Assembly (NCBI GenBank): GCA_030430245.1
Contig: JAUIFY010000027.1
Span: forward strand, 1 to 33,249
Length of the DNA stretch: 33,249 bases
Reading direction: 5' to 3'
From: a bacterium
Lineage (GTDB): Bacteria; Desulfobacterota; Binatia; UBA12015
Positions 25,625 through 33,249 of this stretch are shown one piece after another (position 1 is the stretch's first letter; each line of letters starts with the position of its first letter). The notes under the pieces were generated by a model. It was given only the letters and a program-made list of their open reading frames with translations, was not told where the DNA came from and made no database searches. A program made the translations under genes and the position numbers.

Positions 25625-26536
25625 ATGCAAGCGGGGGTGAGGAAGCCGGCGCCGCTGCGCCCGGGGGACCGGATCGCCGTGGTCGCGCCGTCGGGTGGGG
25701 TCGATGCCGAGCGGCTGGCGGCCGGAGTGGCGGTCCTGGAGCGGCGGGGCTTTCCGGTGACGTCGCCGGCCCGACGCGAGCCCTTCCGGCTCTTCTCCGC
25801 GCGCGACCACGAGCGGCGCGAGGAGCTCGTGGCCGCCTTCGAGGACCCGGAGGTCCGTGCGGTGTGGTTCGCCCGGGGCGGTTACGGCATGAACCGCCTC
25901 CTGCCCGATCTCGATCCGGGCTGGATCGCGTCCCACCCGAAGCTCTGCGTCGGTTTCAGTGACGCGACCGCCTATCTCCAGTGGATGGTGTCGGCCGGGG
26001 TGCCCGCCCTGCACGGCCCGATGGTCGCGCACGATGTGGTGCGCGAGGCCGAGACGGGAGGCCTGGACCATGCCCTCGGGATCGCCGGAGGCACCCCCGA
26101 TTGGGCCGTGCCCGTGCCGCAGGCGCTCGTGCCGGGCCGGGCCGAGGGAGCGATCCTCGGCGGCTGCCTGGCCGTCCTCCTGTCGCTGGCCGGGACGCCC
26201 TACCAGCCGTCTTTCGCCGGCAGGATCGCGCTGCTCGAGGACACGCACGAGAGGCCGCAGCGAAAGCTGGACCGCATGCTGATCCAGCTCCGTCAGGCCG
26301 GGATGATCACCGGCGCGCGCGGGGTCGTGTTCGGGACGATGCCCGAGTGCGGCCACGAGCACGAGATCCGGGAGACGATCCTCGACTGCCTCGGGGACCT
26401 CGGGGTGCCGATCGGGTTCGGCGCACCGGTAGGCCACGGGGATCGCCACCTCGCCGTGCCTCTGGGGGTCTCCGCGCGGCTCGCTCTCGATGGCGACGGT
26501 GGTCGGCTCGCGGGCCTGGAGTCCATGGTCGCATGA
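25625..26536 (+). CDS. ldcA: LD-carboxypeptidase (peptidase S66)
   Basis: 303 residues, typical length. The Ser-Glu-His triad is visible: Ser112 in CVGFSDATAYLQW, Glu205 in ALLEDTHERP and His271 in APVGHGDRH. The N-terminus (LRPGDRIAVVAPSG) is conserved. The enzyme removes the terminal D-Ala from recycled murein tetrapeptides, giving tripeptides. It has no signal peptide, as expected for the cytoplasmic form. A strong ribosome site (GGAGGGGAGG) precedes ATG 25625. Its stop overlaps the next start as ATGA. The context with mpl supports the recycling role over microcin-immunity (MccF) types. Confidence 0.92.
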   Translation: MQAGVRKPAPLRPGDRIAVVAPSGGVDAERLAAGVAVLERRGFPVTSPARREPFRLFSARDHERREELVAAFEDPEVRAVWFARGGYGMNRLLPDLDPGWIASHPKLCVGFSDATAYLQWMVSAGVPALHGPMVAHDVVREAETGGLDHALGIAGGTPDWAVPVPQALVPGRAEGAILGGCLAVLLSLAGTPYQPSFAGRIALLEDTHERPQRKLDRMLIQLRQAGMITGARGVVFGTMPECGHEHEIRETILDCLGDLGVPIGFGAPVGHGDRHLAVPLGVSARLALDGDGGRLAGLESMVA

Positions 26537-27648
26537 GCGCGGTACGGGACGTGCTCGAGGAGGGTGTCGGGCGGGGGGCGTATCCCGGGGCCGTTCTCGT
26601 CGTGAGCCAGGCCGGGGATCGCGTGCTCGAAGAAGTCGTCGGGCACCGATCGAGCGAGAAGGGCTCGGAGCCGATGCAGCTCGACACGGTCTTCGATCTC
26701 GCCTCGCTCACGAAGCCGCTCGCGACCACACTCGCGTTCCTCGTCCTCGTGCGCCAGGGCCGACTCTCCTTCGACGACCGCGTGACCCGCTTCTTCCACA
26801 ACTTCGGGGTTCACAAGAAGACGCACGTCACGTTTCGCCATCTCCTGACGCACTCCTCGGGGCTCGCCGCGCATCGGGCGTTCTACAAGGAGGCGTCGAA
26901 GCTCGCCCGCCGCAAGCTCAATTTCCTCGGGAGCCGCGAGGCGAAGGAGTGGGTGTTCGAACAGATCCACCGCGAGAAGCTCGACTACTCTCCGGGGGAG
27001 AAGGCCGTCTACAGCGATCTCGGCTTCATGCTGCTCGGGCAGGCGGTCGAGACGATCAGCGGACTCACGCTGGATCGTTTTTGTCAGCGTCACCTGTTCG
27101 CTCCCGTCGGACTCCGTGCGTTGTCGTTCATCGATCTGTCGCAGGTTCGCGCGCAACGCGTGTCGCCGGTCGCCGAACGAATCGCCCCCACCCAGAAGTG
27201 CTCGTGGCGAAAGCGGGTCCTCTGCGGTGAGGTCGACGACGAGAACGCGTGGGCCATGGGGGGAGTTGCGGGTCACGCGGGCCTGTTCGGTGCCGCGCGC
27301 GACGTCGATGCGCTGGGTCGGATCGTCGAAGGAGCGTCGCTGGGAGAGAACGACTTCCTGCCGCGGGAGCTCGTCGAGCAGATGTGGGAGGTCGACACGG
27401 GCGTTCCGGGCTCGACCCGCACGTTGGGCTGGGACACGCCCTCGCCGGAAGGATCGTCGGCCGGCAGCAGGGTGTCGGCGCGGACCGTCGGTCACCTCGG
27501 CTTCACGGGGACGTCTCTCTGGATCGATCGCGATCGCCGGCTCGTGATCACTCTGCTGACGAATCGCGGCAACCCGGTGCGGGACAACGATCGGATCCGC
27601 GAGCTGCGGCCGCGCATCCACGACGCCGTGTTGGAGACCTTCGGATGA
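26533..27648 (+). CDS. Class C beta-lactamase-family serine hydrolase inside the murein recycling operon
   Basis: 371 residues. SxxK is S58-L-T-K61 (VFDLASLTKPLATTLAF). The Tyr motif is YSDLG in place of YxN. The third box is GHLGFTGTSLWID. LLTHSSGLAAHR is the usual family block. It has no signal peptide, so it should act in the cytoplasm on small substrates such as peptides released from murein. It overlaps ldcA and mpl by 4 bases each (ATGA), a strong sign of translational coupling. Its reaction is unknown; a peptide D-Ala or ester hydrolase is a reasonable inference. Confidence 0.85.
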   Translation: MSAVRDVLEEGVGRGAYPGAVLVVSQAGDRVLEEVVGHRSSEKGSEPMQLDTVFDLASLTKPLATTLAFLVLVRQGRLSFDDRVTRFFHNFGVHKKTHVTFRHLLTHSSGLAAHRAFYKEASKLARRKLNFLGSREAKEWVFEQIHREKLDYSPGEKAVYSDLGFMLLGQAVETISGLTLDRFCQRHLFAPVGLRALSFIDLSQVRAQRVSPVAERIAPTQKCSWRKRVLCGEVDDENAWAMGGVAGHAGLFGAARDVDALGRIVEGASLGENDFLPRELVEQMWEVDTGVPGSTRTLGWDTPSPEGSSAGSRVSARTVGHLGFTGTSLWIDRDRRLVITLLTNRGNPVRDNDRIRELRPRIHDAVLETFG

Positions 27649-29039
27649 ATCCCCGCACCGTCCACCTGACCGCGATCGGCGGCGTCGGCATGACGTCGCT
27701 CGCCGGACTCCTGGTCGCGCTCGGTCACCGCGTCCGCGGCTCGGACCTCGACGTCTACCCTCCGGCCAGCGATCAGCTCGCCGCGCTCGGGGTGCCGGTG
27801 GCCCGGGGCTACGCGGCGGAGAATCTCACGCCTCGTCCGGATCTGCTGGTCATGGGGAACGCGATTCGCATGGACAACCCGGAGGCCGTAGAAGCGCGGA
27901 GGCGCGGTATCCCGACCCTCTCGATGCCCGAGGCCCTCGAGATGCTGGTCCTGCCCGAGCGCACGCCGCTCGTCGTCGCAGGGACGCACGGGAAGACCAC
28001 GTCGTCGAGCTTTCTGGCGTGGCTCCTCGAGACCGCCGGCCGCAAGCCGGGTTGGTTCATCGGCGGCGCGCCGCTGGATCTGCCGGCGGGCTACCATCTC
28101 GGGGACGGCGCGGAGTTCGTGCTGGAGGGCGACGAGTACGACTCGGCCTACTTCGACAAGGGGCCGAAGTTTCTCCACTACCGCCCGGCCGGGGTCGTCC
28201 TCACGTCGGTCGAGTTCGATCACGCGGACATCTACCGGGACCTCGATCACGTGAAGTCGAGCTTCGCGCGCCTGCTCGTGCTCCTGCCCGACGCAGCGCC
28301 ACTCGCGGTTTCGGCCGAGTTCCCCCATGCCGTCGAGGTGGCGCGGAGCTCGGGGCGAGGTTTCGCGACGTTCTCCGCCTCGGGCGAGGCGGATTGGTAC
28401 GCGGACGACCTTACGGACGGGCCCGACGGCCTGCGCTTCGTCCTGCACGGGCCAGGCGAGCAGATCGCGATCCGAAGTCCTCTGCTCGGGCGGATGAACG
28501 TGCGGAACCTCGTGGGCGTCGCCGTGCTCGCGCGACTTCTCCAGGTTCCCGCGACGGCGGTGCAGCGCGCGGCCGAGACGTTTCACGGGGTGCGTCGTCG
28601 ACAGCAGATCGTCGTCGACGGCGATGTGACGCTCATCGACGACTTCGCGCATCATCCCACGGCGATCGATGGGACGCTCGCGGCGGTCCGCGACCGCTAT
28701 CCCGGGCGGCGGGTGTGGGCTCTCTTCGATCCGCGATCGAACACGACGCGGCGGCGGATCTTTCAGCAGCAGATCGCCGACGCTCTCTCCGGCGCGGACG
28801 TGGTCCGGATCGGACCGGTCGATCGCGCCGACCAGCTCGCGTCGGACGACCGGTTCTCCCCCGAGGACGCGTGCGCGCGAATCTCCGAGCGGGGCCGGCA
28901 GGCGCGCTCCGCCGCCGACCACGAGCGGCTCGCCGACGGCGTGCTCGACGAGGCACGGCCGGGCGACGTGATCGTCGTGATGTCGAACGGAGCGTTCGGC
29001 GGCGTGCTCGCACGTCTCGAGGCCGGCTTGGCGACCTGA
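27645..29039 (+). CDS. mpl: UDP-N-acetylmuramate:L-Ala-gamma-D-Glu-meso-DAP ligase
   Basis: 464 residues, right length for Mpl. Mur ligase features: the N-terminal Rossmann motif HLTAIGGVGMTSLAGLL, P-loop GTHGKTTS (113-120), LEGDEYDSAYFDKGPKF and DDFAHHPTAI in the C-terminal domain. The DEYDSAYFD stretch separates Mpl from MurC. The enzyme ligates recycled tripeptide to UDP-MurNAc, bypassing MurC-MurE, which also implies meso-DAP peptidoglycan. It is the last gene of the operon and overlaps the hydrolase by 4 bases. It ends 22 bases from the convergent large secreted protein. Confidence 0.95.
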   Translation: MNPRTVHLTAIGGVGMTSLAGLLVALGHRVRGSDLDVYPPASDQLAALGVPVARGYAAENLTPRPDLLVMGNAIRMDNPEAVEARRRGIPTLSMPEALEMLVLPERTPLVVAGTHGKTTSSSFLAWLLETAGRKPGWFIGGAPLDLPAGYHLGDGAEFVLEGDEYDSAYFDKGPKFLHYRPAGVVLTSVEFDHADIYRDLDHVKSSFARLLVLLPDAAPLAVSAEFPHAVEVARSSGRGFATFSASGEADWYADDLTDGPDGLRFVLHGPGEQIAIRSPLLGRMNVRNLVGVAVLARLLQVPATAVQRAAETFHGVRRRQQIVVDGDVTLIDDFAHHPTAIDGTLAAVRDRYPGRRVWALFDPRSNTTRRRIFQQQIADALSGADVVRIGPVDRADQLASDDRFSPEDACARISERGRQARSAADHERLADGVLDEARPGDVIVVMSNGAFGGVLARLEAGLAT

Positions 29040-29061
29040 GCCGCGCGAGCGCGCCTCGTCC

Positions 29062-32000
29062 CTACGGCAGGATCGACAAGACCAGCTCGTGGACGCGGAA
29101 GTCGCCGCCCGCGCTGAATCGCACGCCCTCGTTGCCGGACCCGATGTCGAGCGTGTCGACGTGGACGCCGACGGCGACATCGGACCCGAGACGGCTCGTG
29201 AGGTAGGCGAGCGCGGGCGCGTTCAGCTGGATCTCCTTCACACTGCCGTCGTCGGCCGGCACGACGACGAACCCGCCGAGCTGCTGGCCGGATTGGAGGT
29301 CGGTGTAGATTTCGGTCGCGCCGCTCCCGTCCTCGATGAGGGTCGTGGTCGGGGTCGTCACGTCCCAGACCGAGAGCGTCTCGGAGGGACTCGATCCGTA
29401 GTAGCGCTCGACCTCGAGGCGCAGCGTCGCCGCCGTCACCGTTCCCGAGAGACCCCCGAGATCGAATACGAAGAAGGAGTTGTATTGCCGGGAGCTGCCG
29501 ATTCCTCCGGTGTACGTGTTGTCGTTGCTCTCGCCGTGGGCGCCGTCGCTGCGCCACCAGCCCCGGTGGTAGGCCGCGATCGGCGGGCTCTGGACCGGGC
29601 AGAGGGAGCCGGAGTCGCACGTCGCCGCGCAGCCGTCTCCGCCGATCGCGTTGCCGTCGTCACAGCACTCGCCCGGCGTGACGATGCCGTCGCCGCAGAT
29701 CGGCGTGTACGTGGTGCAGTCCGCGGCGCAGAGGTCGCCCCCGGACGTGTTGCCGTCGTCGCATTCTTCGCCGGGGCCGACGATCGAATCCCCGCATACG
29801 GCCGTCTCGGCCGTGCAGTCGGCGCTGCAGTAGTCACCGTCGGCGGTGTTGCCATCGTCGCACGCCTCGCCGGGGCCCACGAGGGAGTCGCCGCAGATTG
29901 CGGTCTCGGCCGTGCAGTCGCCGCTGCAGTAGTCGCCGTCGTCGGTGTTCCCGTCGTCGCAGGCCTCGCCCGGGCTCACGTGCGAGTCGCCGCAGATGGC
30001 CGTCTCGGTCGTGCAATCGGCGCTGCAGTAGTCGCCGTCGACCGTATTCCCGTCGTCGCAGGCTTCGCCCGGTCCGACGATGCCGTCGCCGCAATTCGCG
30101 GTTTCGGTCTTGCAGTCCGCGCTGCACAGATCGCCGTTGTTCGTGTTGCCGTCGTCGCAGACCTCGCCGGGGCCGATCACCCCGTCGCCGCAGATCGCCG
30201 TGATCGCCTTGCAGTCTCCCCGGCAGTAGTCGCCGGGGCTGGTGTTGCCGTCGTCGCAGGCCTCGCCGGGGCCCACGATCGAGTCGCCGCAGATCGCCGT
30301 CTCGAACTTGCAGTTCGCGCTGCAGTAGTCGCCGCCCGACGTGTTGCCATCGTCGCACGCCTCGCCGGGTCCGACGATCGAATCGCCGCAGACCGCCGTG
30401 ATCTCGAAGCAGTCACCGCTACAGTAGTCGCCGTCGGCCGTGTTTCCGTCGTCGCACGCTTCGAGAAGCTCCACGATGCCGTCGCCGCAGACGGACGTCG
30501 CCGTCTTGCAATCGGCGCTGCAGTAGTCGCCGTCGGAGCTGTTGCCGTCGTCGCAGACCTCGTCGATCCCGACGACGCCGTTGCCGCACTGTCCCAGCAC
30601 GCCGGCCGGGCACGGACCCGCGGGCGCCGCCGCGTTCTTGCCCTTGAACTTCTTGCCGCTGCTGCCGTCTTCGTTGAAGGGCGGGAACGTCGAACAGTAG
30701 CGATGGATGCCGAGCTCGAGGAGTGCGTTCACCTCGACTTCGTTCGTACCCACCTCGAGATCGTACGGGAACGTCGCGAGCCCCTTGCGTCCCTTGCACA
30801 CGACGGAGAGGCTCTTGGTGCCCTTGATCGTGATCGCGGTACACGGTCCGCTCTCGTGCTGGCCATCGCTGTACTTGTAGCCGCGCTTCGCGAAGCCGGA
30901 AGGCCTCTTCGAGCCGATGGCCTTCCAGTGTTGGCAGGGGAGTGGGATCGTCCCGCTGTCGTGGCCGGTGGCGTCGCTCCAGAAGCGGATGGCGGCCTTG
31001 ACGGTGCCGTCCGGTGCGCCGTTGCACCGTGGGTCGCTTGCGGTTCCCCGCGGCGGCGAGGCGATGTTCTCGCCCCCGGCCTTCCACTTTCCCCGGCTCT
31101 TCTCCGGATCCTCGGGAAGCTTGTTGGTGATGATGAGGTTCTTGCCGAACACGGGCATCTCGATCGGGTTCGTCGGCTCCACGCGGAAGCGCTGCGCCCG
31201 CGCGTAGCCGTCGTGCTTCCAGGTCGCGATGAAGTTGCCGTTCTGCGCCGCGGCGACGTCGCCCCAATAGCCGTCTGGCGTCGTGTTCACTTGGAACTCG
31301 TTCGAGAGTGAGTTCCCGGCGAGATCGAAGCGCTCGCCCATGACTTCGTCGTCCGTCCAGAGCACGACGAACGCGTCCGCACTCGCCGCGATCGCGGGGT
31401 AGTAGCCGCTCGTCGCGACCTCGAAGTCGTCGGTGACCGGAGTACCGTCGGCGAGGAAGACCCGTCCGTGGACGCCGTCGTCCTGCCAGACCAGCATGAA
31501 CGTGCCGTTCGGATTCGCGGCCACGTCGACGTCGTGCCCGTAGGTGTCGTCGTCGATACTCGTGCCGAACTCGGTGCCGACCGGCTTCCCGTTCTTGTCG
31601 TACAGCTGTGCGCGGATGTTGCCGCCGGGGACCTTCCCCCCACCGTAGTAGTAGAAGTACTCGCTGCGGAAGGCGATCACGAAGCTTCCGTCGGGCTTTC
31701 CTCCCGCGGCCGCGAAGTCGCCGTACTGGCCCTGGTACTCGGAGTCGTAGGTGTTGACGCGGAAGTACTGGCCCTTCTTCTGGCCGATCGAGACGGTCTT
31801 CGCAGCGAACGCGCTCTCGTCGCTCCCGAACGTGCCCGGATCATCGAGGCGGGGGTACTTGTCGTAGCCCTCCCACACGACGACGAACTCCCCGTTGCCC
31901 AGCGCGGAGATCTCGGGGTTCGAGACCTGATCGTGTCCTCCGCCGAAGTAGGAGTCGACGTAGGTCTGCGTCGGGTCCTGGATCATGAATGTGGCCGGCG

Positions 32001-32463
32001 CCGTGTTGCCGTTGGCGTCGTTGCGCCGCGTCCAGACGCACGGGCTCTCGTAGCAGAGGGGATACCCGTTGTAGACGTACTCGTAGTTCGTCGCGCCGTA
32101 CGTCACGACGAAGTTGCCGGAGGCATCGCCCGCCACGCCGACGTTGCCCGTCGACGTGGATCCGTCCGTTCCGAGGTAGTGCGCCGGCGTGCTGAGCTGG
32201 AACTCCGCGAGGTGCTCGTTGCCGTCCGCATAGAATCGCCGGGCCTTCACGGCTGCGTCGCTCTCCCAGACCACCATGAAGTTGCCGGTGACGTCCGATG
32301 CGATGCGTGGGAAGTAATCGGCGTAGCTGCTCGAGACCTCGATCTCGGGCCCGACCTTGATGGGGTCGGCTGCCGGAGCGGGCAGGGCGAGGAGGGCGAC
32401 CCAGAGCAGGGCGGCGACGGCCGTCGGGGCGGGGGACTCGAAGCGGGGGCGGCGGGGGACCAT
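29062..32463 (-). CDS. Secreted mosaic protein with beta repeats and ten DUF4215 Cys-rich repeats
   Basis: 1133 residues. Signal peptide (VAALLWVALLALPAPAA), then: (a) residues ~35-440, FVVVWEGYD/GNFMVVWE-type beta repeats like those of the pseudogene at 21481-22635; (b) ~440-620, a Lys- and Cys-bearing domain with KGYKY-like and ITIKGTKSLSVVCKG segments; (c) 625-954, ten 33-residue repeats of the form CGD-x-IVGPGEACDDGNT-x(2)-GDYC-x(2)-DC (DUF4215/Myxococcus Cys-rich type); (d) ~965-1133, a beta domain with FFVFDLGGLSGTVTAATLRL, resembling DNRLRE-like adhesin domains. It is probably a surface or matrix protein stiffened by disulfides. ATG 32461-32463 follows a good ribosome site (AGGAG); the GTG 10 codons upstream is less likely. 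Confidence 0.85.
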   Translation of the reverse strand: MVPRRPRFESPAPTAVAALLWVALLALPAPAADPIKVGPEIEVSSSYADYFPRIASDVTGNFMVVWESDAAVKARRFYADGNEHLAEFQLSTPAHYLGTDGSTSTGNVGVAGDASGNFVVTYGATNYEYVYNGYPLCYESPCVWTRRNDANGNTAPATFMIQDPTQTYVDSYFGGGHDQVSNPEISALGNGEFVVVWEGYDKYPRLDDPGTFGSDESAFAAKTVSIGQKKGQYFRVNTYDSEYQGQYGDFAAAGGKPDGSFVIAFRSEYFYYYGGGKVPGGNIRAQLYDKNGKPVGTEFGTSIDDDTYGHDVDVAANPNGTFMLVWQDDGVHGRVFLADGTPVTDDFEVATSGYYPAIAASADAFVVLWTDDEVMGERFDLAGNSLSNEFQVNTTPDGYWGDVAAAQNGNFIATWKHDGYARAQRFRVEPTNPIEMPVFGKNLIITNKLPEDPEKSRGKWKAGGENIASPPRGTASDPRCNGAPDGTVKAAIRFWSDATGHDSGTIPLPCQHWKAIGSKRPSGFAKRGYKYSDGQHESGPCTAITIKGTKSLSVVCKGRKGLATFPYDLEVGTNEVEVNALLELGIHRYCSTFPPFNEDGSSGKKFKGKNAAAPAGPCPAGVLGQCGNGVVGIDEVCDDGNSSDGDYCSADCKTATSVCGDGIVELLEACDDGNTADGDYCSGDCFEITAVCGDSIVGPGEACDDGNTSGGDYCSANCKFETAICGDSIVGPGEACDDGNTSPGDYCRGDCKAITAICGDGVIGPGEVCDDGNTNNGDLCSADCKTETANCGDGIVGPGEACDDGNTVDGDYCSADCTTETAICGDSHVSPGEACDDGNTDDGDYCSGDCTAETAICGDSLVGPGEACDDGNTADGDYCSADCTAETAVCGDSIVGPGEECDDGNTSGGDLCAADCTTYTPICGDGIVTPGECCDDGNAIGGDGCAATCDSGSLCPVQSPPIAAYHRGWWRSDGAHGESNDNTYTGGIGSSRQYNSFFVFDLGGLSGTVTAATLRLEVERYYGSSPSETLSVWDVTTPTTTLIEDGSGATEIYTDLQSGQQLGGFVVVPADDGSVKEIQLNAPALAYLTSRLGSDVAVGVHVDTLDIGSGNEGVRFSAGGDFRVHELVLSILP
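29602..30591 (-). repeat. Ten tandem 99-bp DUF4215 repeats
   Basis: Exactly ten 33-codon units in register. Each has six Cys in the first nine, and the tenth has an extra Cys-Cys (GECCDDG). They carry CGDGIV/CGDSIV and CDDGNT motifs. Regular Cys spacing and the absence of gaps suggest unit duplication with purifying selection. Confidence 0.9.
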
Positions 32464-32839
32464 TTCTTGGCTCCTCTCTCCTCGCGCCACCATCTTCGAC
32501 GGCTCGGGCCGGTGTCAATGCCTGTCGCGCACCCACGCGACTCCCGCCCTCTCGTCCACCCTGGCTCCCTCGCGGTTTGGGGACACAAAAGATTTGTCTT
32601 GCAAATAACGATGGTCTACAAACTCGGGAGGGGAGAGACCACATGCAGCTCGTCGGATCGATCGCCGTCGCGCACGCTCGAGATCCTCACGAATCGGGAG
32701 CGGCCGCAGCGGGATGCGCGAAATCGGGGCCGGGTCTCGCCCGAGCGGCTCGCTGGCGCCCCCGTGTGGATCGCGATCGATGCCCGGGGAGGGGACGGGA
32801 CGCCGTGCGCGCTTCCCGCGGGGACCTTCGGGCGTGGTC
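32464..32839. other. Intergenic region with possible operator and a weak reading frame
   Basis: The first 100 bases precede the mosaic-protein start. TTTGTCTTGCAAA near 32593-32605 is a small dyad with AT-rich flanks that may hold a promoter for either direction. ATG 32643 follows a good ribosome site (GGAGGGGAG) and begins MQLVGSIAVAHA, but the frame then turns Arg/Ala-rich and stops at 32841. Another frame reads APVWIAIDARGGDG at about 32755-32800. This looks like broken coding sequence, not a gene I can name. Confidence 0.3.
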
Positions 32840-32944
32840 GTGACCGAGGCCAAGTCCGAGCCGGTCGGCCTTCGCGAGCGGAAGAAGGCGCGGCTCCGGC
32901 GCAAGATCATGGACACGACCGTGACGCTCTGCCGCGAGAAGGGC
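32840..32944 (+). pseudogene. TetR-family regulator, N-terminal fragment
   Basis: From GTG 32840 the frame reads MTEAKSEPVGLRERKKARLR, then RKIMDTTVTLCREKG. This is the start and first helix of a TetR repressor (the family's GLRERKKARTR-x-ILDAALRLF-x-EKG pattern). The helix-turn-helix that should follow is missing; after 32944 the frame gives LVIGDRVHHRERRHG, unlike TetR. It is open to the window end, so a remote continuation cannot be excluded. Confidence 0.6.
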
Positions 32945-32954
32945 CTCGTCATCG

Positions 32955-33249
32955 GAGACCGCGTTCATCACCGGGAACGAAGGCATGGTCCACCCGGGCA
33001 TCCGGCAGCCCGGCGTCAACGGTGGCATCACCGTCCAGCCGCACCCTCTGCTCGGCGTGACCGCTCACGGCAGCTGGTACGCCCAGCTGGGCCGCGACGA
33101 CCTCACGCCCCTGACGCGCGACGCGCTCGAGAACGGCAGGCCCTTCGTGCAGGGCAAGCTCCTCTGGCGCACCTATCTGAGCGCCGAGGTACTCCCACTT
33201 CGCGGCCACATCGGGCTGGTGGACTACGACGTCTTCCTGGGCGTGGGCT
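32955..33249 (+). CDS. Unrecognised protein, both ends missing or uncertain
   Basis: A frame one base off from the TetR start is clearly coding: ITGNEGMVHPGIRQPGVNGG, then VTAHGSWYAQLGRDDLTPLT, GKLLWRTYLSAEVLPLRG and DYDVFLGVG at the window edge. It has no upstream start of its own; ATG 32985 is inside the conserved-looking part. I do not recognise the family. Confidence 0.5.

Noticed and set aside
29602..30591. Regular ~99-base repeats resembling a CRISPR array
   Set aside because: The repeats are in-frame coding units of 33 residues with conserved Cys. There are no short spacers or cas genes.

Overview
The window is GC-rich, densely coding bacterial DNA with no rRNA, tRNA, CRISPR array, replication origin or recognisable transposase. 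Lipoproteins, DUF4215-type Cys-rich repeats, a DUF507-like gene pair, groESL and a diaminopimelate-type murein recycling ligase (mpl) point to a Gram-negative, deltaproteobacteria-like lineage such as Myxococcota or Binatota. This placement is inferred from gene content only. Both window edges cut genes.

Layout. 1-705: N-terminal half of ffh (minus). 1222-2086: a small acidic/basic-repeat lipoprotein whose frame runs through a terminator hairpin, converging on a CsbD-like stress gene. 2087-2812: no intact gene. 2813-9782: envelope block with cardiolipin synthase, a sulfatase-fold lipoprotein with Thr at the nucleophile position, a divergent GT-C-type membrane protein, and a hybrid sensor kinase. 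10032-17778: BON protein, class C beta-lactamase-like hydrolase, MAPEG protein, an M19/amidohydrolase-like lipoprotein, a second serine hydrolase and a large multi-pass membrane protein. 17859-21399: VWA protein with five Ig-like repeats, and an aldehyde dehydrogenase.

21452-22825 is an unusual cassette: a perfect 24-bp inverted repeat encloses a gene broken by an in-frame TAA. That gene is a shorter paralog of the large Cys-rich protein at 29062-32463. Next come groES-groEL (minus) with a strong bidirectional hairpin terminator, then two DUF507-like genes (minus). Divergent from these is a tight three-gene operon (ATGA overlaps) of LD-carboxypeptidase, serine hydrolase and mpl. It reads as a murein-peptide recycling unit: LdcA trims tetrapeptide to tripeptide, Mpl reattaches tripeptide to UDP-MurNAc, and the middle hydrolase is a candidate new member of the pathway.

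29062-32463 encodes a secreted mosaic protein with beta repeats, a Lys/Cys domain, ten 33-residue Cys-rich repeats and a C-terminal beta domain. The last ~600 bases are a patchwork: a TetR N-terminus stops after its first helix and a different, unrecognised coding frame takes over. This is either a rearrangement or an assembly join.

The best leads are the inverted-repeat cassette with the broken paralog, the ldcA-hydrolase-mpl operon beside DUF507/groESL, and the VWA protein with nearly identical DNA repeats.
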